A stretch of 64,000 nucleotides of DNA from Fictibacillus nanhaiensis (GCA_017052515.1 JAFHKR010000038.1:1-64000); one strand, 5' to 3'; positions 11,935 to 22,482 are shown, counted from the first letter of the stretch. Notes: generated by a model from the sequence alone, not told the origin. Made by a program: numbers and translations.

Positions 11935-11960
11935 GCCACTGACATCAGTGGTCTTTTTTT
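11935..11960 (+). terminator. Terminator or attenuator between rpmH and rnpA
   Basis: CCACTGA-CA-TCAGTGG hairpin followed by TCTTTTTTT immediately after the rpmH stop. It probably lowers read-through into rnpA, letting L34 be made in excess of the RNase P protein; that role is inferred. Confidence 0.75.
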
Positions 11961-12123
11961 ACTTTTATAGAGAGAATTTTGCTCACTCCGAGTCCGTATT
12001 TTCTGTACGAAGGCGTTTTTTCGAAGTTAATGGTTTTATATGAACCAAACAGGCCGATACTGGGTGATGATCGCTACAAAAGACTTTGGAATGAGATTGC
12101 ATAATTGATGGAGTGTTAAATGA

Positions 12124-12471
12124 ATGAAGAAAGAACAACGCATCAAAAAAAATGAGGAATTTCAAGAAGTCTTCAAAAAAGGAAAATCAACGGCTAATCG
12201 CCAATTTGTAATATACAGTTTAAGAAAAGAAGATCAGCGTGTTTTTCGAATCGGACTTTCTGTCAGCAAAAAAGTTGGAAAAGCCGTTACGAGAAACAGA
12301 ATTAAACGATCGGTTAAAGAAATCTTCCATAAATATAGTGAACAGCTTCTTTCAGGCAGGGATTACGTGGTTATCGCGAGAATACCTACTGCTAACATGG
12401 ACTTTCACGAGATGGAAAAAAGTCTGCTTCATGTTTTGAACAGAGCGAACGTTTTAAAAAAGAGGGTGTAA
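12124..12471 (+). CDS. rnpA: Ribonuclease P protein component
   Basis: A 115-residue basic protein that assists the catalytic RNase P RNA in tRNA 5' maturation. The family RNR signature [10 protein letters not shown] is visible near residues 60-70, as is [17 protein letters not shown] near-identical upstream ATG at 12120 is in another frame. It is followed 6 bp later by yidD. Confidence 0.96.
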   Translation: MKKEQRIKKNEEFQEVFKKGKSTANRQFVIYSLRKEDQRVFRIGLSVSKKVGKAVTRNRIKRSVKEIFHKYSEQLLSGRDYVVIARIPTANMDFHEMEKSLLHVLNRANVLKKRV

Positions 12472-12477
12472 AAAAAA

Positions 12478-12705
12478 ATGAGGTCCTTATTTATAGGGAT
12501 TATTCGTTTTTACCAGCTATGGATTTCTCCGCTAACACCGCCTTCATGCCGCTTTTATCCGACCTGCTCGCATTACGGTATAGAAGCTTTCAGGCGTCAC
12601 GGTGTATTTAAAGGAATGTGGCTAACTTTTGTCAGAATTTCAAAGTGCCATCCTTTTCATCCCGGAGGCGTTGACCTCGTGCCTGAAAAAAGGGACAATA
12701 AATAA
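12478..12705 (+). CDS. yidD: Membrane protein insertion efficiency factor YidD
   Basis: A 75-residue protein of the YidD family with the cysteine motif [11 protein letters not shown] and [10 protein letters not shown] near the C-terminus, preceded by an amphipathic [14 protein letters not shown] segment. YidD proteins associate with the inner face of the membrane and aid YidC-dependent insertion. It stands directly between rnpA and yidC, as in Gram-negative bacteria; in B. subtilis the homologue lies elsewhere. Confidence 0.95.
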   Translation: MRSLFIGIIRFYQLWISPLTPPSCRFYPTCSHYGIEAFRRHGVFKGMWLTFVRISKCHPFHPGGVDLVPEKRDNK

Positions 12706-12742
12706 TTGAGATAAGATTTATGATTTTAAGGAGGATAAGAGT

Positions 12743-13516
12743 GTGCGTAAGAAAATAGGTTTACTGATTGCCCTTTTCGCACTCATGGCTGTCCTATCTG
12801 GATGTGGATCGATGAATGATCCTATTACTAGTGACAGCACTGGAATTTGGGACACATATTTTGTATATCCGTTATCATGGTTGATCACATACTTTGCGAC
12901 CCTAACTGGTGAAAACTACGGATTAGCGATCATTATTGTTACATTAATCATCCGTACTGCGCTTCTTCCATTAATGATTAAGCAAACACGCAGTTCAAAA
13001 GCGATGCAAGAGATCCAACCTGAAATTCAAAAGCTTCGCGAAAAGTACAAGTCTAAAGATGCGAACACACAACAGAAATTACAGCAAGAAACGATGGCTT
13101 TATTCCAGAAGAACGGAGTTAACCCGCTTGCTGGTTGTTTACCTTTATTGATTCAAATGCCGATTCTTTTAGGTTTCTACCATGCGATCATGCGTACGGG
13201 TGAAATCGCGAACCATAATTTCCTTTGGTTTGACTTAGGAGATCCGGATCCATTTTATATCTTACCGTTAGTAGCCGGTTTAACGACATTCTTACAACAA
13301 AAGATCATGATGGGTGGAATGGATAATCCAAACCCACAGATGAAGATGCTTTTATACATCATGCCAGTAATGATCGTTGTGTTTGCGATTAATTTCCCAG
13401 CTGCACTATCTCTATATTGGGTGATCGGTAACATATTCATGATTGGACAGACATATTTCATTACGACCCCAATGAAAAAGAAAGAAAACCAAGTTGATGG
13501 GGGAGCTAAAAAGTGA
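12743..13516 (+). CDS. yidC: Membrane protein insertase YidC/SpoIIIJ
   Basis: A 257-residue YidC/Oxa1/Alb3 insertase that places proteins in the membrane with or after the Sec translocon. It has an N-terminal lipoprotein signal with lipobox LSGC, so the mature protein starts at a lipid-modified Cys. Five membrane segments follow. A conserved Arg lies in the first core helix ([10 protein letters not shown]), with a cytosolic charged loop [14 protein letters not shown] after it. It uses a GTG start behind AAGGAGG. It overlaps jag by 4 bp, the SpoIIIJ-Jag pair of Bacillus. Confidence 0.96.
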   Translation: MRKKIGLLIALFALMAVLSGCGSMNDPITSDSTGIWDTYFVYPLSWLITYFATLTGENYGLAIIIVTLIIRTALLPLMIKQTRSSKAMQEIQPEIQKLREKYKSKDANTQQKLQQETMALFQKNGVNPLAGCLPLLIQMPILLGFYHAIMRTGEIANHNFLWFDLGDPDPFYILPLVAGLTTFLQQKIMMGGMDNPNPQMKMLLYIMPVMIVVFAINFPAALSLYWVIGNIFMIGQTYFITTPMKKKENQVDGGAKK

Positions 13517-14145
13517 AAAAGGTACAGGTAACAGGGAAAACGATTGAAGAAGCAGTAGCAGCAGCACTAGAACAACTTCAGACTTCAAAAGATCAAGTAG
13601 AGATATCCGTTCTAGAAGATTCCAAAAAAGGTTTCTTTGGACTTGGCGGGAAGCCAGCAGTTGTTGAAGTAACAGTGAAAGCTGATCCTGTTAAATCCGC
13701 GATCGACTACCTAGAGGATGTTACATCCAAAATGGGAGTGCCCGTTACCATCACACAGCGACAGGAAAATGATCATCTTGTGCTGGATTTATCCGGTGAC
13801 AAAATTGCGATTTTAATTGGAAAACGTGGACAAACGCTTAATGCGCTTCAGCTTTTAACGAATATGGTTGCAAACTCTGATCCTGCAAGCAAGCATGTGA
13901 AAATTGTGCTTGATGCTGAAAACTATCGTACCAGAAGACAAGAATCACTCGAGCGTTTAGCCGAGCATTCTGCACAAAAGGTGTTTTTCACAAAGAAAAG
14001 CTTTGCTTTTGAGCCGATGCCTGCCAACGAACGAAAAGTGATTCATTTAGCACTCAAAGAAAACAGAGATGTTGAGACTACGTCTGAGGGGGTAGAACCT
14101 TTTCGTAAGGTCGTAATCCGCCCGACATCCTCAAGCAAAAGATAA
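13513..14145 (+). CDS. jag: RNA-binding protein Jag/KhpB (EloR)
   Basis: A 210-residue protein with the three Jag parts in order: N-terminal Jag-N (about 1-50, with [13 protein letters not shown]), KH domain (about 70-145, [13 protein letters not shown]) and C-terminal R3H domain (about 146-205, [14 protein letters not shown]). The family binds RNA together with KhpA and influences cell elongation and division in streptococci. The GTG start overlaps the yidC stop. A strong terminator follows. Confidence 0.95.
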   Translation: MKKVQVTGKTIEEAVAAALEQLQTSKDQVEISVLEDSKKGFFGLGGKPAVVEVTVKADPVKSAIDYLEDVTSKMGVPVTITQRQENDHLVLDLSGDKIAILIGKRGQTLNALQLLTNMVANSDPASKHVKIVLDAENYRTRRQESLERLAEHSAQKVFFTKKSFAFEPMPANERKVIHLALKENRDVETTSEGVEPFRKVVIRPTSSSKR

Positions 14146-14178
14146 AAAAAGCTTCAGAGGCTATCCTCTGAAGCTTTT
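14146..14178 (+). terminator. Intrinsic terminator of the rpmH-jag group
   Basis: AAGCTTCAGAGG-CTAT-CCTCTGAAGCTT followed by TTTG; a 12-bp perfect stem starting right after the jag stop codon. Confidence 0.92.
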
Positions 14179-14433
14179 TGTTTGGGTCCATCAACTAACA
14201 AATACCGATACAACCACGCATTTTAGTCGATCAAGCGAGCACATTTATGCTCGTTTATAAGCTTTATTTCAGCCTCGTTTTCTTTACTGTGAGGACATTA
14301 TGCGATACACTATTTTTTATTGTGGATATTTATGTCCATTTTTATAAGAACCTTATCACAGTAAGTATTTAAGGCCATACTAAAGGTAATTTATATAGAG
14401 CGTATGAAAGAGGAAAGCCGAGGTGAAACAACA

Positions 14434-15810
14434 ATGGAATTTGACACGATAACAGCGATCTCAACACCTATGGGAGAAGGGGCAATCGCCATCGTTCGGT
14501 TGAGCGGACCTGACGCAGTGTCCATTGCAGATAAAGTTTATAGTGGGACAAAACGTCTCTCTGAAGTTGATACACATACGATTCATTACGGAAAATTGAT
14601 CGACCCGAAACTCGATCAAGCGGTAGAAGAAGTTATGATCAGCGTGATGCGTGCACCGCGTACGTTCACGCGGGAGGATGTTGTTGAGATCAACTGTCAT
14701 GGAGGATTAGTTTCTGTAAATAGAGTCCTTCAATTGATTCTTCAGCAAGGAGCGCGCTTAGCGGAGCCAGGAGAATTTACGAAGCGAGCATTCTTAAATG
14801 GCAGGATCGATCTTTCTCAAGCGGAAGCAGTCATGGATCTGATTCGAGCGAAGACAGACCGAGCGATGAATGTTGCCCTCAACCAGATGGAAGGGCGTTT
14901 ATCTTCACTCGTCATGCGTCTTAGACAAACTCTTTTAGAAACGATCGCCCATGTAGAAGTGAACATCGATTATCCAGAGTATGACGCAGAAGAGATGACT
15001 CATGCTTTATTGAATAACAATCTGCTCACTGTAAAAAAAGAAGTTGAATCAATATTGCAGACGGCAAGTCAAGGTAAGATCCTTCGTGAAGGATTGTCTA
15101 CGGCGATCATTGGAAGACCGAATGTAGGTAAGTCATCGCTCATGAATGCACTCGTTCATGAGAATAAAGCGATCGTTACGGATATTGCTGGAACAACACG
15201 TGACGTTATCGAAGAGTACGTGAACGTTAGAGGCGTGCCGTTACGTTTGGTGGATACAGCGGGAATTCGTGAGACAGAAGACATCGTAGAAAAGATCGGT
15301 GTTGAAAAGTCGCGGAAAGTACTAAAAGAAGCAGATTTGATTCTTCTTGTTATCAATGGGAATGAAGTGCTCTCACATGAAGATGAGAACTTGTTCCGTG
15401 CAGCTGAAGGACTAGATAAGATCGTAATTATTAATAAAACAGATCTTGAAATGAAAGTAGATATGGATCGAGTAAAGAAACTTGCAGAGAACTCACCTGT
15501 TATCGCAACCTCTTTAGTAAAAGAAGAGGGAATCGATGAACTAGAGCAAGCGATCGCAAACTTGTTCTTTGCAGGCGGTATCGAAGCGCAAGACTTAACA
15601 TACGTATCCAACTCTAGGCACATCGCACTTCTGCAGCAGACGATTCATCATATTGATGAGGCACTCGGCGGCATTGAAGCGGATCTACCTATAGATATGG
15701 TACAGATCGATATTACAAGAGCTTGGGAGATACTTGGGGAAATCGTAGGAGACACGGTTTCAGAGAGTCTGATCGACCAATTGTTCTCTCAATTTTGTTT
15801 AGGAAAATAA
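14434..15810 (+). CDS. mnmE: tRNA modification GTPase MnmE
   Basis: A 458-residue GTPase that with MnmG installs the 5-(carboxymethyl)aminomethyl group on wobble U34 of several tRNAs. The N-terminal formyl-THF-binding domain begins [19 protein letters not shown]. The G domain has P-loop [21 protein letters not shown] and NKTD. The C-terminal family motif FCLGK includes the conserved Cys. The open frame begins at 14404, but the ATG at 14434 has GAGGTG 8 nt upstream and fits the family start. mnmG follows 18 bp downstream. Confidence 0.97.
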   Translation: MEFDTITAISTPMGEGAIAIVRLSGPDAVSIADKVYSGTKRLSEVDTHTIHYGKLIDPKLDQAVEEVMISVMRAPRTFTREDVVEINCHGGLVSVNRVLQLILQQGARLAEPGEFTKRAFLNGRIDLSQAEAVMDLIRAKTDRAMNVALNQMEGRLSSLVMRLRQTLLETIAHVEVNIDYPEYDAEEMTHALLNNNLLTVKKEVESILQTASQGKILREGLSTAIIGRPNVGKSSLMNALVHENKAIVTDIAGTTRDVIEEYVNVRGVPLRLVDTAGIRETEDIVEKIGVEKSRKVLKEADLILLVINGNEVLSHEDENLFRAAEGLDKIVIINKTDLEMKVDMDRVKKLAENSPVIATSLVKEEGIDELEQAIANLFFAGGIEAQDLTYVSNSRHIALLQQTIHHIDEALGGIEADLPIDMVQIDITRAWEILGEIVGDTVSESLIDQLFSQFCLGK

Positions 15811-15828
15811 AAAAAGGAGGTAAAAACG

Positions 15829-17715
15829 ATGGGATATAAAGCAGATACGTTTGATGTGATCGTAGTCGGTGCTGGACATGCGGGTGTTGAAGCAGCACTT
15901 GCTTCTGCACGTATGGGCGCTAAAACATTATGTTTAACATTGAACTTAGATACAGTCGCCTATATGCCGTGTAATCCGTCAGTAGGCGGACCGGCTAAAG
16001 GGATCGTCGTTCGTGAAGTTGACGCACTCGGCGGAGAGATGGCGCGCAACATCGACAAGACACATATTCAAATGCGTATGCTGAACACAGGTAAAGGCCC
16101 AGCGGTACGTGCGCTGCGCGCGCAAGCGGATAAATATCTGTATCAGCATGAAATGAAAAAAACGATGGAAAACACAGAGAACCTTACGTTGCGTCAAGGG
16201 ATGGTAGAGCGTCTGATCATCGAAGACGGTGAATGTAGAGGGGTAATCACAAAAACCGGAGCAGAGTACGCGGCAAAAGCGGTCGTACTTACAACCGGAA
16301 CGTACTTAAGAGGGAAGATCATCATCGGAGAACTCGCATATGAGAGCGGCCCGAACAACATGGCTCCTTCTATCAACTTGTCATATCATCTGCAAGAGTT
16401 AGGTTTTGATATGGTGCGTTTTAAAACAGGAACACCTCCGCGTGTTAACAGCAAGACGATTGATTATTCAAAAACAGAAATTCAGCCTGGTGACGATGTA
16501 CCTCGTGCTTTTTCTTATGAAACAACAGAGTTCATCACAGATCAGCTTCCTTGCTGGCTAACGTATACAGGTGAAGAAACGCATCAGTTGATCAACGGAA
16601 ACCTTCATCGTTCACCGATGTATTCCGGAATGATCGAAGGTACTGGACCGAGATATTGTCCATCGATCGAGGATAAGATTGTCCGTTTCAATGATAAGCC
16701 AAGACATCAGATCTTCTTAGAGCCTGAAGGACGCAATACAGAAGAAGTATACGTTCAAGGTCTTTCAACAAGTCTTCCGGAAGATGTGCAGAAACGAATT
16801 TTAGCAACGATTCCTGGTCTTGAAAAAGCAGAGTTGATGCGTGCAGGATATGCGATTGAGTATGATGCGATCGTTCCAACTCAACTTTGGCCATCTCTTG
16901 AGACGAAGCGCGTGAACGGTCTATTTACAGCTGGACAACTGAACGGAACGAGCGGATATGAAGAGGCAGCGGGTCAAGGACTTATGGCGGGAATCAACGC
17001 AGCGTTAAAAGTCCAAGATAAAGAGCCTCTTGTGCTTGATCGTTCAGAAGCGTACATCGGAGTTTTGATCGACGACTTGATCACAAAAGGAACGAACGAA
17101 CCTTATCGCCTTCTAACATCGCGTGCAGAGTACCGTTTACTTCTTAGACACGATAACGCAGATTTGCGATTAACGAAAAAAGGTCATGAAATCGGACTGA
17201 TACCACAAGATCGTTACGAACGCTTTGAAGAGAAGAAAGCATTAATTGCGCAGGAAATAGATCGACTTGAGCATGTTTCGATCAAACCGAGTGAAATCGT
17301 GCAGCAAGTTCTTGCAGAGTCACAATCGACTCCGTTAAAAGAACCTATGTCAGCGGCTAACTTGTTAAAGCGCCCTGAAATCACATATCCAGTCATTCAT
17401 AAGCTTGTCCCAGCTGAAACAGCATTGCCAGAGACAGTGATGGAGCAGGTAGAGATCCAAGTGAAATATGCTGGATATATTGATAAACAGCTCGCACAAG
17501 TTGAAAAGATGCGCAAGATGGAAAACAAGAAGCTTCCCGTAGATCTTGATTACATGGCAATCAATGGACTAGCGACAGAAGCGAAACAAAAACTTCACGA
17601 AGTTCGGCCTCTTTCTGTAGGGCAGGCATCACGTGTATCAGGGGTAAACCCAGCAGATATCTCGATTCTGTTGATCTATCTCGAACAAGGTAAACTGGCG
17701 AAGATCGCCCGTTGA
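15829..17715 (+). CDS. mnmG: tRNA modification enzyme MnmG (GidA)
   Basis: A 628-residue FAD- and NADH-dependent partner of MnmE in wobble-uridine modification. The N-terminal FAD-binding Rossmann motif [12 protein letters not shown] is at about residues 11-22, followed by [18 protein letters not shown] and the second family signature [16 protein letters not shown]. Length is typical (about 628). AGGAGG precedes the ATG. It forms an operon with mnmE and rsmG. Confidence 0.97.
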   Translation: MGYKADTFDVIVVGAGHAGVEAALASARMGAKTLCLTLNLDTVAYMPCNPSVGGPAKGIVVREVDALGGEMARNIDKTHIQMRMLNTGKGPAVRALRAQADKYLYQHEMKKTMENTENLTLRQGMVERLIIEDGECRGVITKTGAEYAAKAVVLTTGTYLRGKIIIGELAYESGPNNMAPSINLSYHLQELGFDMVRFKTGTPPRVNSKTIDYSKTEIQPGDDVPRAFSYETTEFITDQLPCWLTYTGEETHQLINGNLHRSPMYSGMIEGTGPRYCPSIEDKIVRFNDKPRHQIFLEPEGRNTEEVYVQGLSTSLPEDVQKRILATIPGLEKAELMRAGYAIEYDAIVPTQLWPSLETKRVNGLFTAGQLNGTSGYEEAAGQGLMAGINAALKVQDKEPLVLDRSEAYIGVLIDDLITKGTNEPYRLLTSRAEYRLLLRHDNADLRLTKKGHEIGLIPQDRYERFEEKKALIAQEIDRLEHVSIKPSEIVQQVLAESQSTPLKEPMSAANLLKRPEITYPVIHKLVPAETALPETVMEQVEIQVKYAGYIDKQLAQVEKMRKMENKKLPVDLDYMAINGLATEAKQKLHEVRPLSVGQASRVSGVNPADISILLIYLEQGKLAKIAR

Positions 17716-17732
17716 GGGGGAACGTGAAAATC

Positions 17733-18449
17733 ATGAATATCGAATTGTTTCAAACTTCCTTAAAAGAAAAGGGAGTCGACTTATCTGAAAAGCAGCTTTC
17801 ACAGTTTGAAACGTATTATAACTTGCTCGTTGTGTGGAACGAAAAAATGAACCTTACAGCGATCACAGAAAAAGAAGAAGTGTATTTAAAACACTTTTAT
17901 GATTCTGTGACGGCAGGTTTTTATTTTGACTTTAGTCAAGACATCACGGTGTGTGATGTTGGGGCTGGAGCAGGATTTCCAGCTATTCCACTTAAGATTG
18001 CATTCCCAGAAATCAAGCTAACTGTCGTTGATTCTCTGAATAAACGCATCGGCTTCTTACAGCATGTTGTAGATGAACTTGGTTTAGAAGAAGTGTCACT
18101 TTATCATGACCGTGCAGAGACTTTTGCTCACCGTCCGGAGTTCAGACAAACGTTCGATCTTGTGACAGCTCGTGCGGTTGCTAGACTATCGGTACTCTCC
18201 GAACTCTGTCTGCCACTCGTGAAAATTGGTGGACACTTCTTAGGAATGAAAGGTGCTAACCTTCCTGAAGAAGTGAGAGACGGAGAAAAAGCGGTCAAAC
18301 TTTTAGGCGGTAAAGTAAAAGATATTCATTCGTTCGTATTACCGATCGAGGAGAGCGAACGCAATATCATTGTCATTGATAAAGTTAAAGAAACACCAAA
18401 GAAATTTCCGCGTAAACCAGGAACACCAAACAAATCTCCTATTTCATAA
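17733..18449 (+). CDS. rsmG: 16S rRNA (guanine-527-N7) methyltransferase RsmG
   Basis: A 238-residue SAM-dependent methyltransferase that makes m7G527 in 16S rRNA. The SAM-binding segment [17 protein letters not shown] is visible, as are YLKHFYDS and [11 protein letters not shown]. The start is uncertain: the ATG at 17733 matches the family (MNIELF) and lies 12 nt after AGGGGG; TTG 17712 and GTG 17724 are alternatives. It comes 17 bp after mnmG. Confidence 0.95.
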   Translation: MNIELFQTSLKEKGVDLSEKQLSQFETYYNLLVVWNEKMNLTAITEKEEVYLKHFYDSVTAGFYFDFSQDITVCDVGAGAGFPAIPLKIAFPEIKLTVVDSLNKRIGFLQHVVDELGLEEVSLYHDRAETFAHRPEFRQTFDLVTARAVARLSVLSELCLPLVKIGGHFLGMKGANLPEEVRDGEKAVKLLGGKVKDIHSFVLPIEESERNIIVIDKVKETPKKFPRKPGTPNKSPIS

Positions 18450-18455
18450 TCTTAG

Positions 18456-18480
18456 GCTGTGTTTCTATGTGAAACACAGC
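18456..18480 (+). terminator. Hairpin after rsmG, weak terminator
   Basis: A perfect 10-bp stem, GCTGTGTTTC-TATGT-GAAACACAGC, 6 nt past the rsmG stop. No good T-run follows, so termination may be inefficient. It resembles parS superficially but lacks the CACGTG centre. Confidence 0.45.
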
Positions 18481-18576
18481 TGTTACATAAAAGAAAGATT
18501 TTTACAGACTTGCAGGATTATTGAACTAGAGAGAAGAATTAGTTAACAGGCAGATTACAAAAGGTGGTGTATTCGC

Positions 18577-19440
18577 ATGAAGCATCCTTTTTCACGTTTA
18601 TTCGGCATCGGCGAAAAGAGCCAGCAAACCTTAGATCCAGAACCAGCTGAAAAAAACGACAACGAAGAAGTACTTCAACTTCCGGTTCAAAGAATCATAC
18701 CCAACCGGTTTCAGCCTCGTACGGTTTTTATAGATGAACGAATTGAAGAGTTATCACAGACGATTGAAGCTCACGGAATCATTCAGCCCATCGTTGTTCG
18801 AGGTATCGGCGACGACAAATACGAGCTGATCGCGGGCGAACGTAGGTGGCGTGCTGTCCAAAAGCTTGGATGGGAAAAGATCCCGGCAATCATAAAAGAG
18901 ATGGACGACTCTCAAACGGCTTCTGTAGCACTTATTGAGAACCTTCAGCGAGAAGAGTTGACAGCTATCGAAGAAGCGATGGCATATGCTAAGCTTCTAG
19001 AACTGCACGGACTCACACAAGAAGGCCTTGCTCAAAAGTTGGGTAAAGGTCAGTCTACGATTGCGAACAAGCTGCGTCTGTTAAAGCTTCCGCAGTCTAT
19101 TCAAGATGCCCTTTTGCAGAAAAAAGTAACAGAACGTCATGCTCGTGCATTGATCGTTTTGAAATCTCCTGAAAAGATGGAGGCCGTTCTTCAAGAAATC
19201 ATCGAAAAGCAACTCAATGTGAAGCAAACGGAAGAACGTGTGAAACGAATGATCGAATCTGAGACAGCAGAAAAGAAACCTCAGTCACGCCGTAAATCGT
19301 ATAGCAAAGATATGCGACTCGCGATCAATACGGTAAGACAATCGGTAGACATGGTCGTACAGAGCGGACTTTCTATCGACACAGAAGAAGAAGAACATGA
19401 GGAGTTCTATCAGTTCACGATTCGTATTCCCAAAAAATAA
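18577..19440 (+). CDS. noc: Nucleoid occlusion protein Noc
   Basis: A 287-residue ParB-like protein that binds Noc sites and the membrane to keep division away from the nucleoid. An N-terminal amphipathic segment ([14 protein letters not shown]), the membrane anchor in this family, precedes the CTPase/ParB core with GERRWRA and [14 protein letters not shown], and a central helix-turn-helix ([21 protein letters not shown]). It differs from the second ParB-like gene at 20639 in having that amphipathic N-terminus. It precedes soj-parB, as in B. subtilis. Confidence 0.95.
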   Translation: MKHPFSRLFGIGEKSQQTLDPEPAEKNDNEEVLQLPVQRIIPNRFQPRTVFIDERIEELSQTIEAHGIIQPIVVRGIGDDKYELIAGERRWRAVQKLGWEKIPAIIKEMDDSQTASVALIENLQREELTAIEEAMAYAKLLELHGLTQEGLAQKLGKGQSTIANKLRLLKLPQSIQDALLQKKVTERHARALIVLKSPEKMEAVLQEIIEKQLNVKQTEERVKRMIESETAEKKPQSRRKSYSKDMRLAINTVRQSVDMVVQSGLSIDTEEEEHEEFYQFTIRIPKK

Positions 19441-19448
19441 AAAGAGAA

Positions 19449-19485
19449 GGCCATCAGCTTGAATAGGAGCTGGTGGTTTTTTTGT
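19449..19485 (+). terminator. Intrinsic terminator of noc
   Basis: CCATCAGCT-TGAATAGG-AGCTGGTGG followed by seven T. Confidence 0.88.
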
Positions 19486-19578
19486 TGTTTTGATGGTTTG
19501 TTGTTTTGATGATGCTGGGTGCTGACTGAAATGGAATGGGTGTGGGGTATCTGGCAGTCGGTCAATGTCGATTGATGT

Positions 19579-19662
19579 AGACATGCGGATATATGACAAG
19601 AATTCGCGGGATTAATTCGGAAATTTCCTGAATTGATGCTAGAATTTAAGGGATTCTTAAGG
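19579..19662. repeat. Degenerate 21-nt repeat array A
   Basis: In the 444-bp noc-soj gap, four successive 21-nt blocks start at 19579, 19600, 19621 and 19642. The last three align as GAATTCGCGGGATT, AAATTTCCTGAATT and GAATTTAAGGGATT plus 7 variable bases. The minus strand reads as heptads NPLNSSI-NSGNFRI-NPANSCH. There is no start codon or ribosome site for a protein. It resembles array B. The rest of the gap shows nothing else I can name. Confidence 0.5.
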
Positions 19663-19884
19663 ATGATACCCCTCTCCGTATAGTAAATAATCTACTTATG
19701 ACCCCTAAAATGCTACTTCTACAACTCTTTCCCACTTAAATTCCTGCAGCAGACAGATTTACAATCAATAAGTAGAAAACCCAACAAAATAAATCCTTCT
19801 TTTTCTGTAATTCCGTACGTTATTTTATTTTCTTCGTGATAGAATAATAGATAATGAATGTTTTTAAGTGAGGTAGGTGACAAC

Positions 19885-20658
19885 GTGGCCAAGACCATTG
19901 CAGTAGCCAACCAGAAAGGCGGAGTCGGAAAAACGACTACGTCGGTCAACCTTGGTGCATGCTTAGCATATTTCGGTAAAAAAGTATTGCTCGTAGACAT
20001 AGATCCTCAAGGGAACGCAACAAGTGGCGTAGGTGTAGATAAAGGGGATATCGACCAGTGTATCTACAATGTTCTTGTCGAGGATGTAGAAGTAAAAGAC
20101 GTGATCGTCGAGACCATCTGTGAAGGTTTACATATCCTCCCGTCGACGATACAGCTTGCTGGAGCTGAGATCGAACTCGTACCAACGATCTCTCGAGAAG
20201 TTCGATTGAAAAGAGCGTTAGAAAAGGTAAGTGCCAATTACGATTTTATAATTATCGATTGTCCACCATCATTAGGACTGCTTACCATCAACTCATTAAC
20301 AGCATCTGACTCAGTCATCATACCTGTTCAGTGCGAGTATTACGCGCTAGAAGGTTTAAGTCAGCTTTTAAACACAGTACGACTCGTACAAAAGCATTTA
20401 AATACTGATCTGATGATTGACGGTGTGCTGCTTACCATGCTGGATGCACGTACAAACTTAGGGATTCAAGTCATTGAAGAAGTAAAAAAATATTTTCAAG
20501 ATAAAGTGTATGAGACCATCATACCAAGAAACGTTAGACTATCAGAAGCGCCGAGTCATGGGAAACCGATCATCATCTACGATCCTAAATCCCGAGGTGC
20601 TGATGTTTATTTAGATTTTGCGAAGGAAGTGATCGGCATTGGTGAAAGGGTTAGGTAA
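19885..20658 (+). CDS. soj: Chromosome partitioning ATPase Soj (ParA)
   Basis: A 257-residue ParA-type ATPase with the deviant Walker A motif NQKGGVGKTT at residues 9-18 and switch segment DIDPQGNAT. With ParB it positions and segregates origins, and in B. subtilis it also regulates DnaA. The open frame reaches 19858, but GTG 19885 follows AGGTAGGTG and matches the family start (MAKTIAVANQKGG). It overlaps parB by 20 bp. Confidence 0.96.
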   Translation: MAKTIAVANQKGGVGKTTTSVNLGACLAYFGKKVLLVDIDPQGNATSGVGVDKGDIDQCIYNVLVEDVEVKDVIVETICEGLHILPSTIQLAGAEIELVPTISREVRLKRALEKVSANYDFIIIDCPPSLGLLTINSLTASDSVIIPVQCEYYALEGLSQLLNTVRLVQKHLNTDLMIDGVLLTMLDARTNLGIQVIEEVKKYFQDKVYETIIPRNVRLSEAPSHGKPIIIYDPKSRGADVYLDFAKEVIGIGERVR

Positions 20659-21481
20659 AGGGCTACATGCCTTCTTTCCTCCAACAGAAGCAGGGGAAGA
20701 AGAGCAGATCAAAGAAGTCAGTATATCAGAGCTAAGGCCAAATCCGTATCAGCCCCGAAAAGTTTTTGACCAAAAAGCCATTGAAGAATTAAAAGAATCC
20801 ATTATCGAACATGGCATTCTTCAACCCATTGTTGTACGAAAAAGTATTAAAGGATTTGAGATCGTTCTTGGGGAAAGACGATTCCGCGCCGCTTCAGAAG
20901 CCGGATTGAAAGTGATCCCTGTAATCGTAAAAGATTATGACGAACAAAAAATGATGGAAGTTGCTCTGATCGAGAACTTGCAGCGTGAAGATCTGAATCC
21001 TGTTGAAGAGGCTCAAGCCTATCAGAAGCTGATGGAACACTTAAAACTGACACAAGAAGAGTTAGCTTCTCGAGTTGGAAAGAGTCGTCCTCATATCGCA
21101 AACCATATTCGTTTGCTTCAGCTGCCAAAACCTGTTCTTGAACTTCTATCCAACGGACAAATATCAATGGGGCATGGACGAGCATTGCTAGGTCTTAAGA
21201 AAAAGACGAAGATGCAGCTTGTCGTTGATCGCGTAATCAATGAAAACTTAAACGTGAGACAGCTTGAGAAATTAATCTTTGATATTAACATGAATGTTTC
21301 ACGTGGAACAAAGAAAAAAACAGTCCCAGCGAACGTTTTCTTCCAAGAAAAAGAATCATCTTTACGCGATCGATTTGGCACATCCGTTTCGATTAAGAAA
21401 TCAAAACGAAAAGGGAAGATTGAGATCGAATTCTTTTCACAAGATGACCTGGAACGCATTTTAGAGCTATTAGAAAAATAA
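20639..21481 (+). CDS. parB: Chromosome partitioning protein ParB (Spo0J)
   Basis: A 280-residue ParB/Spo0J CTPase that loads at parS, spreads and recruits SMC. It starts MVKGLGKGLHAFF (TTG 20639; GTG 20642 is the alternative), and has the CTP-binding GERRFRA and ENLQREDLNPVEEA motifs, a helix-turn-helix (LTQEELASRVGKSRPHIANHI) and a C-terminal dimerisation domain. A parS site lies inside the gene at 21295-21310. Confidence 0.96.
   Translation: MVKGLGKGLHAFFPPTEAGEEEQIKEVSISELRPNPYQPRKVFDQKAIEELKESIIEHGILQPIVVRKSIKGFEIVLGERRFRAASEAGLKVIPVIVKDYDEQKMMEVALIENLQREDLNPVEEAQAYQKLMEHLKLTQEELASRVGKSRPHIANHIRLLQLPKPVLELLSNGQISMGHGRALLGLKKKTKMQLVVDRVINENLNVRQLEKLIFDINMNVSRGTKKKTVPANVFFQEKESSLRDRFGTSVSIKKSKRKGKIEIEFFSQDDLERILELLEK
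21295..21310. promoter_or_regulatory. parS site inside parB
   Basis: TGTTTCACGTGGAACA matches the 16-bp Bacillus parS palindrome with one base off perfect symmetry (consensus TGTTNCACGTGAAACA). B. subtilis also has a parS within spo0J. Confidence 0.93.
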
Positions 21482-21484
21482 GCA

Positions 21485-21515
21485 GAAAACCATCGTTAAG
21501 GTGGTTTTCTTTTTT
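21485..21515 (+). terminator. Intrinsic terminator of soj-parB
   Basis: AAAACCA-TCGTTAAG-GTGGTTTT followed by CTTTTTT. Confidence 0.85.
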
Positions 21516-21580
21516 ACTCTTTCTAAAAGAGTTTTGATGAACAGTTTCTAAATATGTATATTAAAATTCACCATTGTGAA

Positions 21581-21612
21581 GTTGATTGGAGCATCTGAAA
21601 CGGAGATCAACT
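21581..21612. repeat. Internally deleted copy of the palindromic repeat
   Basis: This 32-bp stretch joins one outer end of the dispersed repeat (GTTGATTGGAG) directly to the other outer end (CATCTGAAACGGAGATCAAC). The latter is identical to the complement of the left end of the copy at 31139. The ~100-bp interior is missing. Confidence 0.65.
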
Positions 21613-21703
21613 TTCAATGCTAACGTATAAACGAGAGTAACCATCTTGAATCAAGCTTATCAAAGATCATAGATGACCTACTTAGATAGGAGAGCATAGA
21701 AAA

Positions 21704-22438
21704 ATGTCACTGTTAGGAACGATAGTTAACGGTATTGCAATTATTGCAGGAAGCTTTTTAGGTTTATTTTGGACGAATATTTCTGATCGCTATAAAGATA
21801 CGATCTTACAAGCGATGGCATTAGCTGTAACGATTTTGGGGATCGGAATGGGTCTGAAGAGCGAGCAGTTCTTAATTGTGATCGCAAGCTTGGCGGTCGG
21901 GGGCGCTCTCGGTGAGTGGTGGAATCTTGAAGAGCGATTGAACGCGATTGGCAAGTGGCTCGAGACGAAGATAGGAAAGCAAGACAAGGGATCGGTTGCT
22001 ACCGGTTTTGTTACGGCTACACTCGTGTTTGTTGTAGGAGCGATGTCTATCGTGGGAGCCCTAGATAGTGGTCTTAGACAACAGCATGACGTTCTTTATA
22101 CAAAAGCGCTGATCGATGGTTTCTGTGCCATCCTGTTTACCTCAACGCTCGGTATAGGAGTCATGTTCTCCGCTATACCTGTCGTTTTATATCAAGGGAT
22201 GATTGCTTTGATGGCTACACAAATCGATCGCTTCGTTTCTCAGGAATTGATGGATGCTCTTATCGTTGAGGTCACAGGAACGGGTGGGATCATGATCGTC
22301 GCGATCGGACTTAATTTACTTGGCATCACTAAAATTCGTGTGGCAAACCTTCTCCCAGGTTTACTCATCGCAACGATTTTAGTTTTTATCGTTGAAAAAT
22401 GGGAGAGCATTCTAGCGTTTTCTCATGGATTGATGTAA
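21704..22438 (+). CDS. DUF554 family membrane protein
   Basis: A 244-residue protein with about six to seven hydrophobic segments and the DUF554 hallmarks: GTIVNGIAIIAGSFLGL at the N-terminus, GGALGEWWNLE, and VVGAMSIVGALDSGL in the middle. The family (YdfK in B. subtilis, YqgA in E. coli) is an uncharacterised inner-membrane protein, possibly a transporter. It stands alone between parB and a shared terminator. Confidence 0.9.
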   Translation: MSLLGTIVNGIAIIAGSFLGLFWTNISDRYKDTILQAMALAVTILGIGMGLKSEQFLIVIASLAVGGALGEWWNLEERLNAIGKWLETKIGKQDKGSVATGFVTATLVFVVGAMSIVGALDSGLRQQHDVLYTKALIDGFCAILFTSTLGIGVMFSAIPVVLYQGMIALMATQIDRFVSQELMDALIVEVTGTGGIMIVAIGLNLLGITKIRVANLLPGLLIATILVFIVEKWESILAFSHGLM

Positions 22439-22442
22439 ACAA

Positions 22443-22482
22443 AAAAAGCCGCTTCTATTCTAATATTAGAAGCGGCTTTTGC
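22443..22482. terminator. Bidirectional terminator, DUF554 gene / yyaC
   Basis: AAAAAAGCCGCTTCTA-TTCTAAT-ATTAGAAGCGGCTTTT between convergent genes; both strands end in T-runs. Confidence 0.92.

Noticed and set aside
14180-14433. DnaA-box cluster between jag and mnmE
   Set aside because: Only one near-box (TGTGGATAT) is convincing; not enough for a cluster.
18456-18480. parS-like sequence after rsmG (GTTTC-TATGT-GAAAC)
   Set aside because: It lacks the CACGTG centre and has odd spacing; it fits a simple 10-bp hairpin better.
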